Positions 1-11,184 of a stretch of 64,000 nucleotides of DNA are shown piece by piece. The notes below the pieces were generated by a model that saw only the letters and a list, made by a program, of their open reading frames with translations, was not told where the DNA came from and did no database searches. Numbering within the stretch: position 1 is the first letter of the stretch; every line of letters starts with the position of its first letter. Source of the DNA: Benincasa hispida. Its lineage: Eukaryota > Streptophyta > Magnoliopsida > Cucurbitales > Cucurbitaceae. The position numbers and the translations under genes were made by a program. The DNA is taken from positions 38,545,477 through 38,609,476 of the forward strand of contig NC_052350.1 of NCBI RefSeq assembly GCF_009727055.1. The letters are read 5' to 3'.

Positions 1-816
1 ATCCATTCAATCTCTTCACATTGCGTATGAGTAGCTAAATTTCTGAATGGGTTGAGAAGCACTTCGCTAGCATGACCTAAGATCTTCATTTTATGCAATT
101 ATCTTGTCTTATGTATGCGTCCTTCACCCTTTAGAGATACTTGAGAGAGTAGTCTAAAGAAAGAACCTAGGCTTGAGAGAGTCAGGTTAGAATCTAGGCT
201 TGAGAGAGTCAAATTAGAACCGCATAAACAAGAGATAGAAACTTAGAGATAAGTTCTATTTGCTATTATGCATCACATGCACCCTAGAGATAGGATAGTA
301 TAGTATGCGGTCACCTTGTGTATGTGTGTATCATTCATCATCGCATAGACAATAATAGAGGCTTAGACATAATTCCTATCGACATTATCGTATACATCGC
401 ATGCGTCCTAGAATTAGGAACTATGGCATTTGCATTGAGAGATGACATATTGTTGTATGAGTGTAGCATGATCGCATAACTTGAACGCAATCTTAGGAAG
501 TGTTAGTTAAATTTCTTCTTAATTCGTTCCCCGCATACTCATTGTAACTTTTGCTGTCATTAACTCTTTACTCAATTCCGCTGCATAGGATTTATACTTT
601 AAACAACATACCAACCAACTTATTGTTTTTGTCACCGCAAAGGAATCAAAATTTACCGTCGCATAAGTAACTCAGTAGTCCCTGTGTTCGACCCTAGACT
701 TACCAGGAAACTTAGTAAGGTTTACACTTGGATTTTACTAGGAAAACTTGCATATGCAACGCATAGTTCACCACCGCAATTTCATACCATTATTTCATCA
801 CATTCACAACGCATCA
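1..816 (+). mobile_element. 3' part of a GCAT-rich LTR (same family as 28,951-31,125 and 56,226-58,331)
   Basis: Non-coding. Shares a run of landmarks with the copy at 57,500-58,200: the 'acttgagagag..gtctaaagaaagaacctag' stretch, the 'agtccctg.gttcgacc' stretch, and many CGCAT motifs. It ends ...ACGCATCA, the same terminus as the copy at 28,951 read on the minus strand. Its start lies outside the window, so neither target duplication nor solo status can be tested. Its right edge falls inside a MULE transposase frame, so it inserted there. No coding capacity seen. Confidence 0.75.
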
Positions 817-1895
817 ATATGACAAGGTTTATAAATACGTCCTATGCCTGTAAACTTATCTTTAGTCAACTGACCAATAACTGTAGTAGTTGCTTGTCTA
901 TTGTCGTGATTCAGAATTCCGATGGAACATGTGTGCGAATGTGAGTACTTTGTGATCTTGAATATATCAGGCCCTTCCATTTTCACTGTGCGAAGGTTCC
1001 ACTTACAAGTCTCCCCAATACATTTGACAGTGAATAAAGATTTGGTTGACTTTCTAACCCTAAATTGAAAATTTTTGTTGATGAACAAAATAACAAAATA
1101 GATAATCACATTTTCAAGTCCTTTTTACTCAAAAAAAAGTTTACCAACTTCAACGTTTGTCCCAGATGAAGAGGTACCAGGCATAATCAACTCTCCCCTA
1201 TGACTTGAAGACACAAATGGTGGAACTACTGAAGCTGCTGTAGAATAACGCACATTTCTATGATCACGATCCATTTCATTCAATCTTGTTGCTTGCTTAT
1301 TACTATCCACTGAAGAACCACAACGTTGCTTTGGATGACCACAATCCATATAATCAAGTCTAGATGATCTCTCATTACCAACAATTGAAGTACCGCCCAA
1401 TTCTGTATCACCATAGTTCATTAAATTCAATCCTGTTGGATTAGTGTGGTCGTTGTCTAGTTATAATGTTGATGGTACAGTGTTGGTAGACAATGGAATA
1501 TCATCCTTTTCCCTATGATACTCATATGATTCCTTGAATTGTCTGTCCACAGTCGTATCATCATAACTCACATTTCCAAACCCTATTCTAATATTTTCGT
1601 CCTAACTCGATTTTAGCATGACAAATAACTGAAGTCTACTAAGCTCTTCTCGGAAAAGAAGGAAGCGAACATTATCATCATTCATTATGTATTGTGGAAG
1701 GGCTTCATATTCAAGCTTATATTTAACTCTCATTATAAGATCAAACTCTGAAGAACTGACATTTGTAACCCTGTACATGTGATATTTAAGTTCTTCATAC
1801 TTTAATGTAACATGAACAATGATTCATGTTAACTCGCCCCCAATATATGAACTTTCATTCACATCCCAATCACCTTCATATCGAATAAGTATCAT
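817..1895 (-). pseudogene. MULE (Mutator-like) transposase, N-terminal part, broken
   Basis: Minus-strand relic starting at an ATG at 1,895-1,893. The first part reads RYEGDWD..ESSYIGGEL, the usual opening of plant MULE transposases. Stop codons and frame changes interrupt the middle. The last 100 codons (1,109-817) hold the FLYWCH-like/MuDR DNA-binding domain: a FRVRKSTKSLFTVKC core followed by HTC and a DNRQ motif, ending at GRIYKP. The frame is cut at 817 by the LTR at 1-816, so the DDE catalytic domain is missing. In a live element this protein binds the terminal repeats and cuts DNA; this copy cannot. The matching element end is at 2,551-2,591. Confidence 0.8.
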
Positions 1896-1949
1896 TCTAC
1901 AAAGAAAGAGAATATTTATCATTAAGTTGTACAAGCAATTGAAGTGTGC

Positions 1950-2115
1950 TCTCGCTCTATCTTAATCTCGCTCTCTCTCTTAATCTTGCTATCTCTTTTA
2001 ATCTCGCTCTCTCTCTTAATCTTTCTATCTCTTTTAATCTCGCTCTCTCTCTTAATCTCGCATTCTCTCTTACTCTTGCTCTCTCTCACTCTCGTTCTAT
2101 CTCTTCCAATACAAA
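1950..2115. repeat. Degenerate CTCGCTCTCTCTCTTAAT tandem array
   Basis: About nine copies of a CTCGCTCT..TTAATC unit, lying just upstream of the MULE reading frame, between it and the element end at 2,591. A similar pyrimidine array sits in the small MULE derivative at 8,198-8,345, and looser ones flank the MULE relic at 42,200. This suggests a subterminal feature of the family. The open frames it creates are periodic and not credible as genes. Confidence 0.8.
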
Positions 2116-2550
2116 ATTTCGTAATGCTCAATTCACACCTTTCCAGAAATAACACAGCAAAAATAATGAAACAGACTCAAAATAATGAAATACCGTTCTG
2201 AAAAACCTGTTCTATTCTGAAAAAGCCTCGTCTTGGAAATCCCCGTTCGAAAAAACTCCATTCAACAAAATATTGTCGAAAACCAGGGAAGTAATCACTA
2301 TTGAAATGGGGTTTAGAGTTTAAAGAAATCACCCCTGTATTGTGTTTAGATATTATTGATTTGAGGCTTCGATCTTGAAAATTGTCAAATCAATCATACA
2401 CTGACGAGCAATCACATCAAACTAGAAAATTTAAAGCGAGAGTGAGACGTATAACGTGAGGCACTTGTTAGGGTAATTTATGTAATTTGTTATGGTGATG
2501 ATGTCAGCAGAGGGTCAATTGACATTATTTTTTAAAAATGAGTCATTTGA

Positions 2551-2591
2551 CATTTTGGGCCCAAAAAATGGGTCATCCATACAAATTTCCC
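2551..2591 (-). repeat. MULE terminal inverted repeat (one end)
   Basis: On the minus strand this reads GGGAAATTTGTATGGATGAC followed by CCATTTTTTGGGCCC. The GGATGACYCA core recurs at both ends of the 6,157-8,736 element. It lies upstream of the transposase relic at 817-1,895, so it probably marks that element's 5' end. The partner end is beyond the LTR insertion or the window edge. Confidence 0.65.
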
Positions 2592-3369
2592 TTTGACTTT
2601 CGAAGGTTTTTAAAAGGAAAAACTGAGAGTGATATAGAAGGAATTTCTTGGAGGGCTCAATTTCATTTTGTCAAACATTGATTAGGTTAAGTTATGGAAA
2701 TCATTATGATTAACCCTAACGACCTGTTTGGCCCGATAGAGTTAATAAGTATGAAGTTAATAGGAAAATTGTCCAAAATAGTCCTTTCTAATTTTTACAT
2801 TATAAAAATAGCACGCTTTTTAAAAACTTGTTAAAAGAGTTCATCTCAGGTCTTCTCAGACGAGATCGGCCCCGAGATTGAGTTAAAATTTTGATAGTTG
2901 TCCATGTGTACATAATCATTAATCAAAAAGTAATTTTACGAATATGCCCTCTGTAATAATAATACTATATTATTATAATATCACTGTTTGAGAAACCCAA
3001 CAATTGGCATGCTCTACAATTATTGGTTCTAAAAAAAAATTTCACAAGTGTTTGGAAGTCCTGAAACTCTCACGGCCATCTCTTTGCAAAAAAAAAAAAA
3101 AAAAGGTATATATAACAATATTGTCTTTATAAATGTGTTTGAATTGTTATTTGCATGTTGTTGAGCCCAATAATTACTGTTTTTGTTGTCATTACGTAAT
3201 CTTGGTAGCAATTCAATCATCTCAGTCGAGATTTATTATATTTATCCCGAGATTTATATTAGGATTTAAACTCTCGAGCGAGATATTGATATTTTTCATC
3301 GAGATTATGTATTCTCCCCAATGTATGATTTTAGTAACATTTTTGTACATATATATGAATCCTTTTAAG
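2592..3369. other. Unassigned AT-rich stretch
   Basis: No gene seen. From about 2,770 ('attgtccaaaatagtcc') to 3,369 it is probably the non-coding upstream part of the second MULE relic: it carries several 'gagat' motifs and an A15 run near 3,089. Open frames here are short and have no protein-like composition. Confidence 0.4.
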
Positions 3370-3665
3370 ATGCCTCATATATTTGTTTGTTTTGGGGGAA
3401 AATGGAAGGAGAATGAGAAAGAATATGTAGGGGGTCAATTGAAAGGTCTAATTGTAGACGTCAGAATAACATATGAGGAATTTTTATAGGAAATATATAG
3501 AATTAGTGGGATAAATTTCATTGAGTTTGAGTTGGTTATAAGGTGTTTGTAAAATGTTAGATCAAATGTATCTTCCTTTGTGATTAGTAATCAAGAAAAT
3601 CTTCATTTTTCCGTAACCGGTGATGATGTGGCTTAAATGACTCTTTTGATGTCGAAGGTACTAGC
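3370..3665 (+). pseudogene. MULE transposase N-terminal relic, second copy
   Basis: Starts at ATG 3,370 and reads FGGKWKENEKEYVGGQLKG, then TYEEFL, a stop, EIYRISGI..EFELVIRCL, a further stop and SNVSSFV. This is the same conserved opening as the relic at 817-1,895, but from a more distant subfamily and on the opposite strand. Two in-frame stops break it. No DNA-binding or catalytic domain follows, because a Copia-type LTR fragment begins at about 3,670. Confidence 0.7.
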
Positions 3666-3669
3666 AATA

Positions 3670-4780
3670 GTCCAAAATAATTAATTTGAACAATTCAAAT
3701 GAATCCAAAATTAATTTGATTCTCAATAATCCTAGTTGAGCTACCAAGGAGACCTTATGGACCTATAGATTGAAACTCCAATGGTATTTGGTTAATTAAT
3801 TAAACTCTTTAATTAAATTAACCGACTTCTATTAACTGCCAGTCACTTTGCTAAAGACCGACAGTTGCATTTTTCGCACTACAGATATATTTATGTGTCA
3901 TTGGATATAACCAATCAATGGTGCATTAACCTTTCACAAATTGCTCATAAGTATAAGTCTGCCAAAATTACCGTTTTGCCCCTATAGTTACATCTAACTC
4001 CTTAAGTACCATTGATTCCTCTAATGAACAATAAGCCATAGTCCAACTATGACCATACCCCTCTTGGGCTAGGATATGGTGTGGCACCACATTGTTCAAG
4101 CCCTAGAATCAACCCTTAAGGGAGTAATTTCTCTACTTACTCTAATAATAGAGAATGAGTGAATTCCTTCTTGTGAAGCTACATTCCCAGCTTCCAATCA
4201 GATGAATCCTCAAAATAGAAGGCATATTAAGTCAAAGATACAGGCCACTCTCACCTATGCAAATTAAAGGACTGCCTTCATAGGCAGAAGTTCACAACTC
4301 ACTTAAGATTCAGGTCAAGTCACATATAGTCATCCTGATGAAATGTAAGTCTCTTCTATCAATGATGTTACATAGCGAGACTATTCATTTCTTGGTCTAG
4401 TCTTATACAAACTTTTTGTACAGAACACCCCCGCTCACATGTCTCCATATGAATAATCAGGATCAGATTATTTGTAGCACTTTACAATAATTATAACAAC
4501 TACAAATCGGCTCATGTTTGCAGTGTCACCAGGATGAGGTACCCAAACTTGTTCATTTACTATAGATCATTTAGATTATCTCTTAAACATGATCTACCTA
4601 TATGTCTCCATATACATGTTTAAGTTATAGAAGATAACTGGATCATAGTTTATCGGTTTTGTGGGTTAATGCTACTAAATGTCAAATAAAAAAATTCTTA
4701 TTTTATTGGATAAATAAATTATTTATACATTACAATTACAAACTACAAAACTCATGAGATTTAGGGCATCAACCCCAACA
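3670..4780 (-). mobile_element. Copia-type LTR fragment (U3 side), inserted in an older Copia element
   Basis: Read on the minus strand it starts TGTTGGGGTTGATGCCCTAA at 4,780. It is collinear with the LTRs at 53,113 and 59,155: shared blocks include 'aaagtttgtataagac', 'tgattctagggcttgaac' and 'aggtccat.aggtc'. It stops at about 3,670, before the R-U5 part and primer-binding site seen in the relatives, so it is truncated. Its start cuts a Copia gag frame at 4,781. No TATA assignment attempted. Confidence 0.75.
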
Positions 4781-5282
4781 ATCTCCTCTATATCTGGATT
4801 CAAAAGTGTTCCATATAACCTTTGCTGATTTTTGGACCATGAACAGATCGAATGACGAGTCCGTCATATGATTGAGTAAATGGCCACGAATTATCTAGTT
4901 ATCTTTCTCAAAATTTCCTGGATCTGCAATAGGTTCAGTTTTGGACTGGCTGGATTCTACAGATCTGTGACTTTAGAGCTATCTGGATCAGTCTCTACAC
5001 AGGCTTACCTTCATCAGATTTTTTGCTGATGAGGATGGAATCAACTTCCAATTGCTCGAAAAATATAAGAAGTTTCTAAGACCAGCGATAATAATTGGAT
5101 CCGTCGAGAGGCTCCAATTCAATAGATCTTAAAGAACCTTACCATTCTTGATCGACATCTAAAACGTTGGATGAGTAAAAGAAGGATTCTTGCTTTCAAC
5201 TTGTTAATCTAGATGAAGATTGTTATGTCGTGGATGAAGCCATTTCCTTGAAAGCAAGAACAACGCGACCTTGATACTATAT
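4781..5282 (-). pseudogene. Copia gag fragment with primer-binding-site-like start
   Basis: Minus strand. Directly after the LTR at 5,283-5,723 comes ATAGTATCAAGG, a decayed version of the TGGTATCA primer-binding site (initiator tRNA-Met complement). The frame then holds LDGSNYYRWS and FEQLEVD, typical of Copia gag N-termini, and ends VIWNTFESRYRG at 4,790, where a second LTR interrupts it. Frame changes occur. Gag would form the virus-like particle; this remnant is far too short. Confidence 0.7.
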
Positions 5283-5723
5283 TGCAAGAAGTTAGTTGCT
5301 TCCCATGGTTCACACAACACTCGAACTTTGACGTGCACTCGTCGGAGAACGGATCAGAATTGATAGGAATCTGTATATTACAAGCTGCTCAATTTTTTTT
5401 AAAAGAGGAAGAAACAACGTTATGGAATTAATTCCAATTAACTTTATTTGGGTAAATAAAAACGGTAATCGTTTTGATAAAAATTTAATAGAATAAGTAG
5501 TAAAAAGTTATTTCTTTTTTGCACAAGTGTGGTTACTCACACCTACTGACCCGACGAACAACAGCAGCGTGTGCATGTGGTAAGGGTTATACTTCCACCA
5601 CCACCATACTTTGGAAGCTTCATTACAAGTATTTATATATATACCCACTTGCCAAGCCTAAATCTTCCGATGTGGGACAACTTCTACCTCTTTTCTCTCA
5701 AAACTCCAAAGTCATTCCCAACA
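5283..5723 (-). mobile_element. LTR of the broken Copia element (about 440 bp)
   Basis: On the minus strand it runs from TGTTGGGAATGAC at 5,723 to ...TTCTTGCA at 5,283, immediately followed by the primer-binding-site-like sequence. It contains GTCCCACATCGGAAG, common near the start of plant LTRs, and a TATATATATAAATA box near 5,635-5,648. This LTR differs in sequence from the one at 3,670-4,780, so the two belong to different elements. Confidence 0.6.
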
Positions 5724-6156
5724 CAGGGGAAAATTAATAGTTGTTTCTTGATTTTCTTTTCAATGAAGCATGCATGAATATATCAAATCAACGAGTTGTT
5801 TTTATTTTTATTGGTATAAGTATCCAATAATGTACCTACCAAGAGGATAATGGGCGATTGAGCATCAATGCAGCCATGGAGAAATATTGAGCAATCAATT
5901 GACATATGAATGGTTAAGCTTTCGAACTTCAGTAAAATGTTGTGGCTATTTGAATGTCTCCTCCGTTGATAGTTTAGAATCAAAGGGAAGATTTTCGGAG
6001 GTCAATTCAAAATTAGGGTAGAAAAGTGGTTGCTTTGCTAAGATATGAGAGACAAGGGAGCAAAGGATGAAATAATTAGGATCTTTTCCTTTTGATTTTT
6101 AAGCTTGTTGGGTAGGTGGATTGGGCAACGAATAATCAAGCTAGGGTACTTGAGTG
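5724..6156. other. Unassigned sequence
   Basis: I see no gene, RNA or recognisable repeat here. It supplies the left target duplication (ACTTGAGTG, 6,148-6,156) of the next element. Confidence 0.3.
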
Positions 6157-6162
6157 GGGTTT

Positions 6163-8065
6163 TGTAACGATCGGATCCTTACACATTATGATCCGACTGC
6201 TACGACATGCATACTTAGACTTTTCTATCATGAGATGAGTTCTGGTGAAAATTTCAAAGAACATATCTAAATTTTATTAATTAGATAGAAAAACTATATA
6301 AAAAGTTTATTTATCAAAATACCAGGATCCATAAAACATTAGCGTGGTGGTACAAAATGCATGTGTCTATAATAGTGAGTTTGATGGTTAGCCATTTGAG
6401 CGACGTCCAATTCTACCATCTACGCTGTGTTCTTACCTACAAAGTCTGTAAAAATATAGGATGAGTATATAATATACCCAGTAAGTAGTTCTCACGTAGA
6501 GTAGTGACCAAATGCACAATCGCAACGTGTCATGAAAACAAATGGTTGGGACCGAAAACGTATAATAACATGTGGTGGTCAGTTATGCTTCCAACATAAA
6601 TCTCTCCGCCCTGATAGGAAGATGAGAACCTAAGCAAAAACTAACCCATCTGATGATTAGCGGGTCATGCAGTCAGTAGGGCCAGAGTCGCATCCAACAT
6701 CAACCATTAGCATAAACGTAATATTGGACTAGAGGGGTGCAACCATACATACCCTGCTAGTCCCTAGCATAAACATAACGTAAGATTAGGCTTGGAGGGT
6801 GCAACCATACATGCCCTGCCAGCCCTGGAAACATAAATTTCTCTGCCATGATAGGAAGATGAGGACTTAAGCGGAAACTAACTCATTTGATGATTAGCGG
6901 GTCTTACAGTCAGTAGGGCCAGAGTCGCATCCAACATCAACCATTAACATAAACGTAAGATTAGACGGGAAAGCATAACTTGCACCTAATTAAAACTTGA
7001 TTTTAACGTAATTGTGAACAAACATAATGCATGGGGTCCCTTGTAGAGAAACGTGTTCTAAACATGTAATGCAATATAATAATTAACATAATCATGCAAC
7101 ATAATAAAGGTACACTACCATAGAACATTTAAAGAGAGGGTGAGATAAACTACTTACTATGATCTAGTTATTCCTTATTATTCTTTATGATTTGATCAGT
7201 AGAGCTTTCCCTTTTTAAACTAGAAGGAAATTTGGGCAGCACCTTACCCGAGCTTTTCTCTTTTAACCTCACAGAACTTCCTCACTCACACTTACCTCTT
7301 TCATACGATTCTTTGTTACTGATATTTGTTTGAGAATGGGTTAAATCTTCAGGCAAAGGGTCTTATTTAGTAGTTTTGAGCTCTTCTCAGTGTGAAAAAT
7401 CATCGTACAGGTGGCTTCTTTAAAATTACTTAGGGTTTAAGGATTCCTCTCAATAAGACACCTAAACTTGACTAACGTTTGCCCTTACATCATCATTCTT
7501 TGTTTGTATTCAATTTTAGGGGTTTTCTATGTATAATCTATAAGATCGTGGCCAAATTCAACGCATAATTCGCGCTTCTGTCACATCTCGCTCTCTTTGT
7601 TCTCAGAATCTCGCTCTCTCCAGCTTTCTCGTTAGTTTGGCTCTTGCGACTCTCGCTCTCGCTGTTCTCGCTCTCACTCTCGCTCTCGTTCCTGCTCCCG
7701 CTCTCTCCCACTGTCTCTCCAATCTCGCTAGTTTTCACGCGTGGTTGCCTTCACTGCTTGTGGATTCCACTTCCTCTTTTTAACTCTTTCAAATTTTAAG
7801 AGTATATGGCAATTAATTCACCTCCAATTCTTCCAATGAGCAGTGCCCAAACAAAAAGTTATCTACTGCCCGTTGTCTCCTGAATTAGCTAGCGTCCAAC
7901 TTCTAATTAATCCTCTCTGATTCTACTCCCTTATTCATTATTTTTGGATAATGAATAAATTTCCTATTTTTCCCCTTCTAAATTTCCACCCCTTTAAATA
8001 AAATTTTGTCCTACTTAATATTTGACATTTAATTTCCTGTATGCATACAAATCTAGGTTGTTACA
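6163..8065. mobile_element. Solo LTR, 1,903 bp
   Basis: Begins TGTAACGATCGGATCC and ends GGTTGTTACA, i.e. TG...CA with a TGTAAC/GTTACA inverted terminus. It is flanked by identical 5-bp duplications GGTTT at 6,158-6,162 and 8,066-8,070, which supports both boundaries. No internal domain follows, so it is a solo LTR, most likely Ty3/gypsy by length. It holds a 237-bp tandem repeat and a CTCGCTCT-rich stretch (7,590-7,720). Orientation is not certain. Confidence 0.85.
6593..6975. repeat. 237-bp tandem duplication inside the solo LTR
   Basis: The block starting 'aacataaatctctccgcc' at 6,593 recurs at 6,830 with shared 'gatgattagcgggtc' and 'cagtcagtagggccagagtc' stretches. The second copy is partial. 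A shorter repeat, 'gcaaccatacat.ccctgc', occurs twice between 6,740 and 6,822. Confidence 0.8.
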
Positions 8066-8197
8066 GGTTTTTTGTACGGATGACTCAAATTATCTGTCCT
8101 ACTTTCTAAAAAATGTGAGTTTTTTTTTTCATTTGATGACGTCAACACCAGGTGAGATTACCATTAAATCTTCGCGCGCATGCGGTAATGGCCAACT

Positions 8198-8590
8198 TTG
8201 CTCTTGGCTCTCTCGCTGCTCTCTCTCGTTTATTTTCATTCTTTTACAGATCACTCTCCTCTCTGGCCCTCTCGTTGTCACGCTCTCCTCTCTCTCGCTC
8301 TTTTCTATCTTGCTAGTTGTCTTGCTCTCCTCTCTCTCACTCTTTTTTTCTCACTCATTCTGTAACATCACCGGAGAAGAATGGATTTGAGCGCTCGTCG
8401 GAGGAGGATGAGAAGAAGAAAAACACGAGAGAAGAAGAAAGAAGAAAAAGAAATGAGGAAACGCAAAAGAAGAAGAATGAGAGAAGAAGAAAAACGAAAA
8501 GAGAAAAGAAAATGAAGAAGAAAATGAAGAAGAAGAAGAACGAGAGAGAAGAAGAAAAAAGAAAAGAAAAAAAAGAAAAGAAAACATAGT
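8198..8590. repeat. CTCTCGCT array followed by a GAA-rich purine tract
   Basis: 8,198-8,345 is pyrimidine-rich with repeated CTCTCTCGCT; 8,396-8,587 is almost pure A/G (GAAGAA, GAGAAGAAGAAA). Long open frames on both strands here are by-products of the composition. The block lies inside the non-autonomous MULE. Confidence 0.85.
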
Positions 8591-10140
8591 GATGATGAAG
8601 AGTGAAATAAAATAAGGGTAAGTTGGTAAAATGCTTGGAGATGATATAAGTAAGAGGTCATAAATCTTAAATTTTTAAAAATTAGGGTTTTTCTCATTTT
8701 GGGCCTCTAAAATGGGTCATCCATGCCATTTTCTCTACTTGAATGTAGTTTTAATTAAGGACTAGAGTTATTGAGTACTGTTTTGTCTTCTGGAAGATGT
8801 AAATATATTGTATTTGGGTTTGCTATGGTTACAACTTTACTTTTTTTCTTTTTTTTGGGAAATTGGAGTGTATGATAAAATTTAGGAATTCGTTCGACAA
8901 AATCGATCAATAATAAGATTTATGGCAGCTCACATAACATGCACATGACCACAAATTTTTAAATACTTGATTTGTCCTTGTCTGATTCGTAGTTGTTATT
9001 GATGAAAGTAAGTGTAAAATCATAAACAAGGTTGAGTTCTATATAGAGAGTAATTGCTGATTTTTCTCAACAACTATCTTCCTAATTTTCCTAATGTAGT
9101 TAACATAATCGGCATATTTTATCATTAATTTATATTTTGTTTAACCACTTTTCGAATTAATTTCACTTTAATTAAATATATAGATTTTTCTACCAAATAC
9201 ATATTCTAGATTTCCATAGATTATGAAATTTCATTTTATCTAATCAAATCTCAAATTTATTTTAATTTTTAAATTGTTTTTTATTAGCTTATATATATTC
9301 AAATTTATTCAAATCTTTGAATTATTTTTCATAATTTTATACATATTTTTAATAAATTAGCTAGATTTTTCTCACATCCTTGAAGGTTTAAATTGTATTA
9401 TATTATTAGATTTTTATATTATTTTAACGATTTGGAAAAAAAATATTCATCACTATTCTAAAAGAATAGCCATCACTTTTGTTATTGTGTTTATCAATTT
9501 AGGTTTTGTTGTGGTTTTTTTCACAAACTATTGTTTTTACTATGGCTTTACAACAGATTAGACTTCTCTTTTCTTCTTTTTTTCTTTCCATTTTTTCCTT
9601 TCCATCGATCTATCGATTTTCCTCTTTTTCTCTTCATTTGTTATTATATGATGATTCAATTTCTTTTGTTTCATTATTATAATCAACTTTTTTTATTTTT
9701 GGACCAAAGAAGATGGAATCTTGTTCATCAGAGAGAATTAAAGTTAGACATTTAATAAATCGGAACTTCCGCAGTTGTGAGGAACGTTGGAGAATTGGAG
9801 TTATGATTTTTATGTGGTGGTTGACTATTTTCTAATGTATGTGTGAATCTTTCGAATAGAAACAAAACCTTCTCTTAAAAGCACATTATTATCAATTTTG
9901 GTTTATTTAACTCTTTTTCAATTGGTTTAACTTTTTGTTACTAGATTTAGTTTTATCTAAACATTTTCACTTAGTTTAAACATGTTGTTATCAGTTTCAA
10001 CATGTAATATCAATTTAAATGTATTTTCAGTTTGCTCTCGATGGGCTCTGAAAGTTAATTAATATACATTTACAAATACAATGTAATTGTAACATGAAGT
10101 TATGAAATTAATTAATCTACATTTACACTGTAATTATAAT

Positions 10141-11184
10141 ATGAATTTATGTGATTTTAATATTTATTTTTCTTGTTTCCTGATTTAAATTAGAGTTTCT
10201 CTCTAATTTTTCTCCAACAATATCTATTTGAATCTATCTTTTGTTATATCTTTTTTATCATTTGTTTATACATTTTCTTATTTATATTAATTTTTTTTAT
10301 GTATATTATACTATTTATATAGTTTATACTTTTTAAAATGTAATCTAATGATATAACAATATATCATTGGTATATAAAACATATTTATATACATATTTAT
10401 TATTTTGATAAGATTTGTTTTATATTGTTTCTTTTGTTTTAAAAAAAACCTAATCCTTATTTCTAAAGTTTCAATATATTTATAATTTGTGAAAAGAAAA
10501 TCTAAGTACTTTCCTCCCTACATATTTTAAAAAAATATATATTTTTAAAAAATCCTAATTCTATTTTTCCTCCCTCTTTATCTCATTATTTTCTCTCTCT
10601 TCAACATCTCCTTTAAAAATATGAATTTATGTGATCTTAATCTTTATTTTTCGTGTTTCTTGATTTAAATTAGAGATTCTCCCTAATTTTTCTCCAACAA
10701 TATCTATCTGAATTATTTTTGTTATCAAATTTTGTTTTATTTTGTTTTATTATTTGTTTATACATTTTGTTATTATATTAAATTTTTTGTGTGTATATTA
10801 TTACTATTTATATAGTTTATATTTTTTAAAAATATAATCTAATGATATAACAATATATCATTGATATATAAAACATATTTATATACCTATTTATTATTTT
10901 GATAAGATTTGTTTTATATTGTTTCATTTTTTTTTAAAAAAAAAAACATAATCCTTATTTCTTATATATTTATAATTTGTAAACAAAAAATCTAAGTACT
11001 TTCCTCTCTACCTATTTAATTATATATATATATATATATAATATATATATATATATAATATATATCTAAAAAAAATCTAATTCTACTTTACCTCCCTCTT
11101 ATCTCATCCTTTTCGCTCTCTTTCCTATTTCCTATTTGCAGCAAGCTTGTAGCCATAACATCTCCAAACATCTCCTTTAAAATC
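10141..11184. repeat. Tandem duplication, unit about 480 bp
   Basis: Copy 1 (10,141-10,620) and copy 2 (10,621-about 11,184) both open 'atgaatttatgtgat.ttaat'. They stay collinear through 'tttctccaacaatatctat', 'gatataacaatatatcatt' and 'acatctcctttaaaa'. Copy 2 is longer because of an AT microsatellite (11,019-11,065) and a further insertion. Just upstream, 10,057-10,150 holds a shorter doublet of an 'aattaat.tacatttaca' unit. Confidence 0.85.
11019..11065. repeat. (AT)n microsatellite
   Basis: Nearly pure AT dinucleotides with two breaks, inside the second copy of the 480-bp duplication and absent from the first. Confidence 0.9.

Larger units (their letters stand above)
6157..8736. mobile_element. 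Non-autonomous MULE, about 670 bp net, interrupted by a solo LTR
   Basis: Flanked by ACTTGAGTG (6,148-6,156) and ACTTGAATG (8,737-8,745): a 9-bp target duplication with one mismatch, the size Mutator elements make. Removing the solo LTR at 6,163-8,065 (and one copy of its duplication) gives a left end GGGTTTTTTGTACGGATGAC. The right end, reversed, reads GAGAAAATGGCATGGATGAC. Both contain the GGATGACYCA core found at 2,551-2,591. The interior is a CTCTCGCT array and a purine tract. No transposase frame is present, so it would depend on a MULE relative. Confidence 0.75.

Noticed and set aside
1922..2201. Three overlapping frames with ILISLSLLISLSL-type or KIKRESEIKR-type repeats
   Set aside because: Pure by-products of the CTCGCTCTCTCTTAAT array; not a coiled-coil or membrane protein.
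3133..3489. Whole 118-codon frame as a membrane protein
   Set aside because: Only the last 40 codons (from MPHIF at 3,370) are protein-like, and these are the MULE N-terminus; the rest is AT-rich noise.
5519..5777. Two overlapping plus-strand frames that could be a small secreted protein
   Set aside because: They run against the direction of the surrounding Copia LTR and across its TATA box; no signal or domain is convincing.
8317..8697. Lys/Glu-rich and Phe/Ser-rich open frames
   Set aside because: Produced by the GAA/CTT tract; no start context, and the composition is entirely periodic.
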